Assembly: GCF_018320785.1 (NCBI RefSeq)
Contig: NW_024571684.1
Span: 30,877-94,876 of the forward strand
Direction of reading: 5' to 3'
DNA: 64,000 nucleotides
DNA from: Cheilinus undulatus
Lineage: Eukaryota; Chordata; Actinopteri; Labriformes; Labridae
In this document: piece by piece, positions 38,101-45,347 of the stretch
How positions within the stretch are numbered: the stretch's first letter is position 1
How the letters are laid out: each line of letters starts with the position of its first letter
Made by a program: the position numbers and the translations under genes
Notes under the pieces: model-generated
Seen by the model: only the letters and a program-made list of their open reading frames with translations
What the model was told of the DNA's origin: nothing
Database searches by the model: none

Positions 38101-38503
38101 GCATATGACAGCCTGCTTCCCGGGTGTTTTATGTGTTCTAATGTGTATTTTTGTGGATTAGCAGGTTTAAATTCTTACCTCCGAGTAGGCGTGGGGACAG
38201 GTGAGCAGGCAGGGAGCCGATAAGCAACCTGTGGCCTTCAGGAGGCAGCTGGCCCTGGTCGACACCATCCGTGCCATCGAGGCTCTGGTTGAGAACGTGT
38301 GACCCTGACCTGCCGGCCGGTATACTGAGCCCGGAGCTGGTCGGCCCACTCCCTGTGTACCGGATCCGTGGGCCATCTGGTCCATTAGTGTACCTGAACC
38401 CAGCGATCCTCTCCCCTCCGCTCGGGTTCCCGGACGGGAGATCGGAGCTGGAATAAGCCCGAGTCCTGCCATCAAATACAGGGCTGCTCTGCTTGGCCCC
38501 CAT
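23110..38503 (-). CDS. znrf2: ZNRF2 zinc/RING finger E3 ubiquitin ligase, complete CDS in four exons
   Basis: Complement of 23110-23167, 28136-28241, 33785-33880 and 38179-38503 gives 585 nt, 194 aa plus TAA. The start MGAKQS carries a Gly2 N-myristoylation signal. RTRAYSSSDLPSG and LLIGSLPAHLSP are ZNRF2-like rather than ZNRF1-like. A small zinc finger at residues 112-131 has C112, C115, H127 and C131. The RING begins with C151 and C154 (CAICLEELEQGDTIARLPCL), continues through C169, C171, H174 and C177, and ends CPEH (188-191). Family role: membrane-anchored E3 ligase on endosome/lysosome membranes, linked in mammals to mTORC1 and Na/K-ATPase trafficking. It is shorter than the roughly 242-aa human protein because the Ala/Gly-rich N-terminal region is absent. 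Intron phases 1, 1 and 2 match. Paralogue a or b is not resolved. Confidence 0.96.
23405..24589. mobile_element. hAT-type MITE (caggggtgtcaaact family) with TTTTGACTTTT satellite
   Basis: The left 'caggggtgtcaaact' mirrors the right 'agtttgacagccctg'. Flanks are ctctgagg (23397-23404) and ctctaagg (24590-24597), a 7/8 target duplication. GGCC-rich sub-terminal sequence occurs on both sides. The interior (about 23930-24420) is a degenerate array on a 'ttttgactttttatctcat' theme. Related copies are at 34638, 42541 and 45680. It lies in znrf2 intron 3. Confidence 0.87.
24770..24880 (+). mobile_element. L2-like LINE 3' end
   Basis: The sequence 'gcactgcaccgctggtgaga', 'atctcgtttttattgtgtat' and 'gtgacaataaaggaatcttg' resembles the 3' end of teleost L2-type LINEs. 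Only the tail is visible. Confidence 0.5.
24881..25800. other. znrf2 intron 3, unassigned
   Basis: AT-rich intronic DNA. A few TTAGC words appear toward the right, before the dense array. No exon or RNA gene is seen. Confidence 0.4.
25801..27198. repeat. TTAGCTT-based satellite with higher-order units
   Basis: About 1.4 kb is built from short words: ttagcttcac, ttagcttag, tttagcttcgctaag. The right half is ordered into higher-order units alternating ttagctcagtttaatctta with ttagctcagtttagctttg and cttagctttgcttctc. There is strong T-over-A strand asymmetry. The array lies inside znrf2 intron 3 and has no long open frame. Confidence 0.92.
27199..28135. other. znrf2 intron 3, right part
   Basis: Unique-looking AT-rich sequence. 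Nothing is recognised up to the exon 3 donor. Confidence 0.4.
28136..28241 (-). CDS. znrf2: znrf2 exon 3 (proximal RING)
   Basis: The exon is 106 nt, with acceptor TCTTTATCAG before AGGACATCC and donor CATAAAGG|GTAACT. It completes Lys141 and encodes DILSRDSGECAICLEELEQG through CLCIYHK plus two bases of Gly176. Confidence 0.96.
28242..29720. other. znrf2 intron 2, left part
   Basis: Intronic sequence with no recognised repeat. Short open frames at 28488-29047 and 29408-29934 lack splice or homology support. Confidence 0.4.
29721..30872. mobile_element. About 1.15-kb DNA-transposon-like element with inverted ends
   Basis: The left end begins 'gtttccatcagggggtccgg' and the reverse complement of the right end begins 'gtttccaccaagcggtctgg'. 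These are imperfect inverted repeats of about 30 bp with further similarity inward (ttcggtttggt against tcagttcagt). Internal sequence has no transposase frame. The target duplication was not identified. Confidence 0.6.
31502..31843. mobile_element. Short MITE, agggctgggcaat family
   Basis: A 342-bp element with 'agggctgggcaat' at the left and 'attgttcagccct' at the right. AT-rich interior includes 'aaatcacaatatggcctgct'. It matches a common teleost MITE style. No clean target duplication is seen. Confidence 0.65.
31890..32192 (+). mobile_element. 3' end of a GATG-tailed LINE (RTE/Rex3-like)
   Basis: Two overlapping frames encode a QLRWFGHLIRMPPGRLPTEV/GRRPRGRPRICW-type C-terminus, and the copy ends with a gatggatggatgga tail. 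The copy is 5'-truncated and frameshifted. A diverged relative ends at about 53192. Assignment to Rex3/RTE rests on the tail type and is tentative. Confidence 0.65.
32193..33784. other. znrf2 intron 2, right part
   Basis: Intronic DNA without an exon or clear repeat. A 'gagccccccagggcagcgca' GC patch lies near 32634. Open frames here are short and unsupported. Confidence 0.4.
33785..33880 (-). CDS. znrf2: znrf2 exon 2 (small zinc finger)
   Basis: The exon is 96 nt, with acceptor TTTTCCTCCCAG before GTTTCCACTG and donor TACAACA|GTAAGA. It completes Gly109 and encodes FHCPLCSKFMAADEIEKHLL to TRLTYN plus one base. Confidence 0.96.
34502..34572. repeat. Perfect inverted repeat, 32-bp arms with 7-nt spacer
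   Basis: The arm at 34502-34533 is exactly reverse-complementary to 34541-34572, with spacer tacaggg. Immediately after, 34570-34596 repeats the left arm's cttatttgtgatttacag in direct orientation. This suggests a template-switch duplication. It lies in znrf2 intron 1. Confidence 0.95.
34638..35486. mobile_element. hAT-type MITE (caggggtgtcaaact family)
   Basis: The left terminus is caggggtgttaaactcaagg and the right end stops at 'gagtttg'. A perfect 8-bp duplication atctacaa flanks it (34630-34637 and 35487-35494). The right terminal repeat has lost its last bases compared with 23405-24589. The interior is the same TTTTGACTTTTTATCTCAT-type degenerate repeat. Confidence 0.85.
35495..36189. 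other. znrf2 intron 1, unassigned, with a GT-rich microsatellite
   Basis: A gtgtgcatgtgtgtgcgtgt run occupies about 35610-35640. Otherwise I see no recognised feature. Open frames at 35500-35899 overlap on both strands and have no support. Confidence 0.4.
36190..37270. mobile_element. hAT-type MITE with internal TTTTTGCCAC satellite
   Basis: The left 'agtggctctcaaac' mirrors the right 'gtttgaaaaccactg'. Flanks gtctagtg and gtctagac share the core gtctag. Sub-terminal text is 'gtgtgccttgaggttttggc' at the right and 'gtgtgtcttgaggcaagtct' at the left. The 251-codon frame inside (36440-37195) is low-complexity TTTTGCC repeat, not a gene. Confidence 0.78.
37382..37652. mobile_element. Short hAT-like MITE
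   Basis: The left 'cagtggttgtcaactggt' mirrors the right 'accagttgagaaac'. Text near the right end, 'gggtcccggcccaccagttg', is typical of these elements. No clear target duplication; no coding content. Confidence 0.55.
37653..38178. other. znrf2 intron 1 next to exon 1
   Basis: Unique-looking sequence leading to the exon 1 donor CTCGGAG|GTAAGA. Nothing else is seen. Confidence 0.45.
38179..38503 (-). CDS. znrf2: znrf2 exon 1 (myristoylated N-terminus)
   Basis: 325 nt encode residues 1-108 plus one base, from MGAKQSSPVFDGRTRAYSSS to IGSLPAHLSPRLLG. The ATG is at 38503-38501. The exon is GC/CpG-rich, as for a promoter-proximal exon. Alternative frames here, including two antisense ones, are shadows. 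Confidence 0.96.
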
Positions 38504-39519
38504 GCTGTCTCAGGGTTTTATCGTGTACTTTAAAGTTCTTAGCCACGACACATGATCACACCGAGTTATGAAGAAGTGTCAGCGCGAGAGGAACTGCAGC
38601 TTTACGCAGACGTAACAATAAAAGCGAGCACATGCAGCATTTTAAAGTTTCATAGAACACCCTGTGCGTAAAGTGCGCACTCACTGACGCCTAACTTAAT
38701 TTCCAAATGATGTTTTTTTTTCTTGGCAGAGCCCTTCCCCTTTTCAAACAATAGAAAAATAAAAAGATCAGATCTCTTCAGCTTTGAGTCTTCACGTCAA
38801 CTCCTCCAGACGAGGACATCAGCGCAAATGTTGACCCAAAGCCCATCTGGTTCAAGTTTGTTTTTGTGCTCAACTGTGGCCGTCTGGAAAGAAAAATAAA
38901 AGGAGGGAATGCCCTCCTCCCCCTGTCAGCTCCGGGAAACTACCCAGAGTTCACCGGGACATGATAAACACGCCTTCAAAATAAAAGCGCTAGACAGCGT
39001 GGACAATGAGGAAGTCCCCGGGATGTGAAGTCTTTGTCTTTAGGGCATCTATTAATGATGCTGCCGTCTAAGTTCAACAGAGGTTCTTCTGGTTTGCATT
39101 TGCATGTTCTGCCTTCATTTGAAAGGCGACTGAATCCACAGGAGAGTTTTTGGAGCCTACCCAAATACTGATCAGGTTCTTGTTAGGATTTTTGCTCTAC
39201 ACTTTAGTATCGCTATCATCTGCTACTGTACAGTCAACACTACAGCACTAACACTGAGTCTATACAGCTATATTAACCTCTGCTAACCCCCAAAACTCTC
39301 TCTACAATTGATAATAGGCCACACAAAACTACTCTGTAGATTTATAAAGATTCTATTCAGGCCCATATATAAAGTTACTGCAGAAAACTCAGTTGTCAAA
39401 TGTGTACAGCAGGTCTAATGTTTTACAGTTAGTAGACCTTAAGAGAAGATGAACGCTAAACCCTCATAACAGGACAGCTTGCAGTCCCAAAGCATGGGTG
39501 TAGCACGTGTGTGTTGGGG
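38504..39519 (-). promoter_or_regulatory. znrf2: znrf2 5' flank / putative promoter region
   Basis: About 1 kb upstream of the znrf2 ATG, with moderate CpG content near 38500-38700. No TATA box or transcription start could be placed with confidence. Confidence 0.35.
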
Positions 39520-41110
39520 GCGGAAAAAAAAGCAGAGACAGAGAGGAAGATGAGGATGACTGAGGAGAAATAAGCAGGGACAGAGATCAAGATGAGGATG
39601 ATAGAGGAGAAGAAAGCAGGGACAGAGATCAAGATGAGGATGATAGAGGAGAAGAAAGGAGGGACAGAGATCAAGATGAGGATGATAGAAGAGAAGAAAG
39701 GAGGGACAGAGATCAAGATGAGGATGATAGAGGAGAAGAAAGGAGGGACAGAGATCAAGATGAGGATGATAGAGGAGAAGAAAGGAGGGACAGAGATCAA
39801 GATGAGGATGATAGAGGAGAAGAAAGGAGGGACAGAGATCAAGATGAGGATGATAGAAGAGAAGAAAGGAGGGACAGAGATCAAGATGAGGATGATAGAA
39901 GAGAAGAAAGGAGGGACAGAGATCAAGATGAGGATGATAGAAGAGAAGAAAGGAGGGACAGAGATCAAGATGAGGATGATAGAGGAGAAGAAAGCAGGGA
40001 CAGAGATCAAGATGAGGATGATAGAGGAGAAGAAAGGAGGGACAGAGATCAAGATGAGGATGATAGAGGAGAAGAAAGCAGGGACAGAGATCAAGATGAG
40101 GATGATAGAAGAGAAGAAAGGAGGGACAGAGATCAAGATGAGGATGATAGAAGAGAAGAAAGGAGGGACAGAGATCAAGATGAGGATGATAGAGGAGAAG
40201 AAAGCAGGGACAGAGATCAAGATGAGGACTGTGGAGGAGAAGAAAGCAGGGACAGAGAGCAAGATGAGGATGACAGAGGAGAAAAAAGCAGGGACAGAGA
40301 TCAAGATAAGGATGATAGAGGAGAAGAAAGCAGGGACAGAGAGCAACATGAGGATGACAGAGGAGAAGAAAGCAGGGACAGAGATCAAGATGAGGAGGAT
40401 GGAGAAGAAAGCAGGGACGGAGATCAAGATGAGGATGATAGAGGAGAAGAAAGCAGGGACAGAGAGCAAGATGAGGATGGTGGAGGAGATAGCAGGGACA
40501 GAGAGCAAGATGAGGAAGATGGAGAAGAAAGCAGGGACGGAGATCAAGATGAGGATGATAGAGGAGAAGAAAGCAGGAACAAAGAGCAAGATGAGGATGA
40601 TAGAGGGGAAGAAAGCAGGGACAGACAGCAAGATGAGGATGGTGGAGGAGAAAGCAGGGACAGAGAGCAAGATGAGGAAGATGGAGAAGAAAGCAGGGAC
40701 GGAGATCAAGATGAGGATGATAGAGGAGAAGAAAGCAGGAACAAAGAGCAAGATGAGGATGGTGGAGGAGAAGAAAGCAGGGACAGAGATCAAGATGAGG
40801 AGGATGGAGAAGAAAGCAGGGACGGAGATCAAGATGAGGATGACAGAGGGAAAAAAAACGGGGACAGAGACCAAGATGAGGATGATAGAAGAGAAGAAAG
40901 CAGGGACAGAGATCAAGATGAGGATGGTGAAGGAGAAGAAAGCAGGGACAGAGACCAAGATGAGGAATGTGGAGGAGAAGAAAGCAGGGACAGAGATCAA
41001 GATGAGGATGGTGGAGGAGAAATAAGCAGGGACAGAGATCAAGATGAGGATGGTGGAGGAGAAACAAGCAGGGACAGAGATCAAGATGAGGATGGTGGAG
41101 GAGAAAGCAG
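39520..41110. repeat. Purine-rich 42-bp satellite, about 37 copies
   Basis: Plus-strand monomers of gggacagagatcaagatgag, gatgatagaggagaagaaag and ca: 42 nt, 14 codons, almost all purine. Variants of 39 nt drop a single GAN triplet, and frames stay open on both strands (477, 542 and 569 codons). Translations (RMIEEKKAGTEIKM or PHLDLCPCFLLLYH) match no family I recognise. No splice, start-context or poly(A) evidence supports coding. The left half is nearly homogeneous and the right half more diverged. Confidence 0.93.
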
Positions 41111-41654
41111 GGGTATTTGAGGTTTGTCTTCGGGTTCTGAAAAGACATCTAAGTTATTGCGTCCTCCAAGTCTGTGAGCGATCCCTCACACACTTTATGA
41201 TTTGACAGTGGGACAGCCCTAAACCCACACAAACTTAGCGGGACTGAAAATCAGTGAGTGTGTGAGTGTGGACATTGAGACTTGACCAGTCTGGTCCTGA
41301 CCTGGTGCTGTCTGTCCTACAAGCCTGCAGAAACCACTTCACCTCTGTCACATAGCCTTTTTCCTGTCTGGCCCCATGGGCCTTCATTGGCTGTGCAGTC
41401 TAGAACAATGCATTTCTTTTTACTAGCCAAGCATCACTGACTGTGACTTTAGCTCTTTTGCTATCCTGGTAGCTTGTTTTGTTTTTTATTATGGTAGATA
41501 GGGTGAGTATTATAGGGTGGCGCCCCCTGTGGGGCTACAATGTGTACTGCAGGCATAAATGTAAACACTGTAGAAAAGAAATTCTCAAAACTCCTTTAGA
41601 CCAAAAACAAATCTCCTGCGACCCAACCATGAGCCCAGGATTTGGAAATGAGTG
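41111..41654. other. Intergenic DNA between the purine array and a MITE
   Basis: No recognised gene, RNA or repeat in this interval between znrf2 and mturn. Confidence 0.4.
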
Positions 41655-41662
41655 CTCTAGCT

Positions 41663-42470
41663 CAGTGGTTCTCAACGTGAGGGTTGAACCATTTGCCTCT
41701 TTACGCAATTTATGCCAATTTGAACCCGTTTTCATCATTTTTTCTAACCAATTTTTTACACATTTTTGCCACTTAAACCCCATTTTTGTTGATTTTAAAC
41801 CCCTTTTTCTGCCTTGTTTTGCTACTTCTAAACTGGTTCTTGCAACTTTCTGCCTATTGTTGCCTCTCTTTTACCCATTATTGCTGCTATTCACCACTTT
41901 TTATGCCCATTTAAATGACACTTCACTATTTATTTCACCCATTTTTGCCAATTTAACCCATTTTGGAATGTTTCAACCAGATTTTTTCCCATATTACCAA
42001 ATTTTGCACCTATTTAAACCCATTTCAGCTACTTATTAATTCCCTTTTACCACTTTTAATGTCCGTGTTTGCCACTTCAACCTATTTCTGCCATTTTTTA
42101 AACTCTTTAATCAATTTTTTTGCAATTTCTGACCATTTTCTGCAACTGCCAAAATCCCATTTCACCACTTTTTCCACCAATTTTTGCCACTTTTAACCCA
42201 TTTTAATTCTATTTTTAAGAAAAGGGATTTAGATTTTTAAGAATGCTATTTATTAAAACACGAAATAATTTAAAAAATGCTCATTTGATAAGAGTTATTA
42301 TTATTCAGGCTAACTATAAAATATGGATACCACAGTTTAACTTGACAAAGGATCGTGATTTTGCTGACCTCTGTGCATGGCTGTGTTTGCCCTCCTTCAG
42401 GTACAGTGGGGGTCCCCAGTCTCTGGCACCTTTATTTTGGGGTTGTGGGTTGAAAAGCTGAGAACCCCTG
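41663..42470. mobile_element. hAT-type MITE, cagtggttctcaac family
   Basis: The left 'cagtggttctcaacgtgagg' mirrors the right 'agctgagaacccctg'. Flanking 8-mers ctctagct (41655-41662) and ctctagta (42471-42478) match 6/8. The interior is TTTTTGCCAC-like repeats followed by the tail shared with 1-917. Confidence 0.8.
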
Positions 42471-42540
42471 CTCTAGTAGACAGACTTGTTTCTGTAGCAT
42501 TCGTAAATGCTTTAATAACCTGTACATACTCTGTTTACTG

Positions 42541-43459
42541 CAGGGATGTCAAACTAAATCACAGCAGGGGCCAGATTCTGAATGTGAGTCCAACCTTAGG
42601 GCCCAGCAGGGTCCACATTTAACCATAAACTGTCAACCTTGTTTCCAGCTGCAATGAATTATGGGGGAAGAAAATCCTGATAAACTGATGATTAATGATT
42701 TTGAGATTGAAAAGGGTCAAAATGATAAGTTTAAAGGCTCAGAATCTTAGATACAAATTCAAACTTATTAGCTCAAAATGTTCAAAACATGACATTTAAA
42801 GTCAAAATAATGCTTTAAAAGGCAAATATATGAGACAGAAAGTTGAAATTAGATTCTTGACAGTCAAAAATATTAGATAAATTCAAAATCAGTGGTTTAA
42901 AAAATCAAAGCGTGAGAAAAAAATTTAAATTGTGAGTTTAAAGGTCCAAATATTACTTCAAATTTAAAATTGAGGATCTAAAAGGTCAAATTATGAGATA
43001 AAAGTCCAAGTAAGGAGCTAAAAAGGTCGAAACATGAGAAAAAAAAATCATAATCATGAATTTAAAAGGCCAAAATATTATTTAAAATTTTAAAATTGAG
43101 GATCTAAACGGTCAAAAAATAAGATAAAAGTCAAAATTGTGAGTTGAAAAGGTCAGCATATAAAACATAAAGTCAAAAAATAACTGAGAGATGCAAAATG
43201 AAAACTCTGAAATGAAAACAGAAATGTATTGTCCCACATTCCTGACTTTTATCTAATTATTTTGACTTTTTCTAATTTTAATGTCTTAACGAGGATATTT
43301 TAGATCGTCATGGTTACGTTTACATTTTTAAACTGGAGGAAATCTGCAGCCCTCAAACCAGTGGGCTGGTTATAATGAAAACATGGTAGGATCTGGTGGG
43401 CCGGGTGTAACTGGACCACGGGCCAGATTTGGCCCCCGGGCCTTGAGTTTGACACCCTG
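42541..43459. mobile_element. hAT-type MITE (caggggtgtcaaact family), reverse orientation
   Basis: The termini are 'cagggatgtcaaact' and 'gagtttgacaccctg'. A perfect 8-bp duplication gtttactg lies at 42533-42540 and 43460-43467. Internal text is the reverse complement of the copy at 23405. Confidence 0.9.
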
Positions 43460-43890
43460 GTTTACTGCATTAAAAAGTTGCATGAACTGGCTCTAAATCT
43501 ATTAAGCTTAGATAAAAGCTTTAATGTTTTCAATAAAGTTTGAATAAAATATGTTGGATTTATACTTTATCTGAAAGCTGTGTTTGTTCTTTTTGCTTAA
43601 TTACAAGTAATCATACCGGTCTAATTAGGAGAAAACCATTTGCAGCGAGAATAAAGTTTTTGTGCTTTTACTTTGAAGGCCACCGCTCCACTTCCTGTTT
43701 GTGCCTCCCTTCCAGTCTGCAGCTTGACGCAGGCTTGAGTGGGCGCGTCAGGTGGCGCGTGACGTCAACCCCAGTAACACCAGCGGCTGTTGGCACAGCA
43801 GCAGGTCACCAGTCCAGTCTGTGATGAGAAGAGCCTCCATGTTTGGAGCTCCACAGAGGAAACAGCAGCCTTCAGGGCTCAGTTCACACG

Positions 43891-43896
43891 TTTATT
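43891..43896 (-). promoter_or_regulatory. mturn: mturn polyadenylation signal
   Basis: Minus-strand AATAAA followed by CGTGTGAACTGAG, about 1.35 kb after the mturn stop. Confidence 0.65.
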
Positions 43897-45239
43897 GAAC
43901 AATTTCACACACGTCGGAGGACAAACAGAAGATACACTGCATGATAAACATTCAAATAGGCAATAAAGTAAAACATTTACAAGCCAAAGTAACCGGGCTA
44001 AGGGGGAACCTCTGCAACAGTCTTGCATGTGGATCAGTGGGTGTCAGCAGTGGGGGCTAAAGCATAGCAGTGCACTGGATGTGACGAACAACAACACACT
44101 GTGAGAGTAGAGATTACAGGGGAGGCAGAGGGTGCCTGTCAAATAGGTTCTCTCTGTCCTGTGATATCACTCAGGGCTTTGGGTGTGCACTCTTTAAATC
44201 CATGGTTAAGAGAAACCTCGAAAGAAGCGATGAAATCATAACATACGCAGAAGAGGTTTTGGCTAGCTTTGGGAAGTTTTCTCATCGGATTGTGCTGAGA
44301 AAAGAGGGCGAACTGTGAACCACCAACAGCCAGGAAAGGAAGACTACAAGATAGAAGAACTAGGGCGTCATGTGACACTGAGACACCCAAAACAGGGCTT
44401 AAACTGCAGCATGGGGCTTTGTTGTGATGGTCATATGATAGTAACATTGATTTAATGTGACTTTAAAATCTTTGAGGTGAGAGAACCACCTCTTAAAATG
44501 ATCCATGCTACTGTAAAGCTGCACACTCTGATTTCAAAGTAAAGCGCCGGTGTGTAAAATTCATTTCATGAGTATTTTAGCTGTTTTTTAAAGTGGCATA
44601 ATCTGAGAGCGGCTCCTCTTTCACTTCTCTCCTTCTTTCCCTCCATGAGGTGGAAAATGATACCGCCTTCCCCTCCTCCTTCCTCCCCTCTTTATTCACC
44701 TGTGTCACTCCCACTGCTTCACACAGCCACAAACTGTCAGTTTTCACCCGCACCACTTTCATTTAGCCCTCCGTGCAGAGAAAGTAGGTTACCCGTCACA
44801 TTCATCTCCAAAGCCACGGGGGGAAACGTGTGTATTGCGGTAACATCTGACTGTATTTCTGCATAACAAAGCCAGCTGAGGCCCATGTACTATTGCTGTG
44901 CTGTGGAACTTGAACTAACCAGATGGTGAATCATTAGGATACTTGCATCATACATGGCTGCTGCTCACGTAGCCCCTGTGTGTGTGTGTGTGTGTTTGTT
45001 TCTGTGTGTTTGGTTTGTCGGGGGATTAAAACAGTGCAACAGAGTGCACTCTTTGGGAAGCAAAGCCACTGAGACATTCAAGAACATGGTGGTGCATTTT
45101 TAGCAAGTTGACTGCAAGTAGGTATGTAGTGTGTGTTCATATGTGTGTGTTTTTAGAAGAGTGTGTTGTCAAGTGTTTGGACGTATGAGTAGAGGCCCAG
45201 AGCAGCTCTGCCCCAGCTGCAGGCCTCGTCCCAGGCCTA
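43897..45239 (-). other. mturn: mturn 3' UTR (inferred)
   Basis: The interval between the TGA and the AATAAA at 43891. It contains a (GT)n microsatellite at 44976-44997. Short open frames in it (44139-44866) lack support. Confidence 0.5.
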
Positions 45240-45347
45240 TCACTGCTGGCTGACCCCCATCTGCTGGTGGTCGGGCCCTGGTTCTCCCTCCATGTCAGCG
45301 TGGTAGTGCTCGAAGCTGTCGTCCTCTATGTCTGGAAGCCCCAGCAG
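45240..45347 (-). CDS. mturn: mturn exon 3 (terminal)
   Basis: The acceptor CTGCCCTGCAG precedes CTGCTGGGG. 108 nt encode residues 95-129 and TGA (45242-45240): an acidic stretch, then the QMGVSQQ end. Confidence 0.97.
   Translation of the reverse strand: MLGLPDIEDDSFEHYHADMEGEPGPDHQQMGVSQQ

Noticed and set aside
39439-41148. Three long open frames (477-569 codons) over the purine-rich array
   Set aside because: Low-complexity translation of a 42-bp satellite on both strands, with no splice or transcript evidence; recorded as a finding about structure instead.
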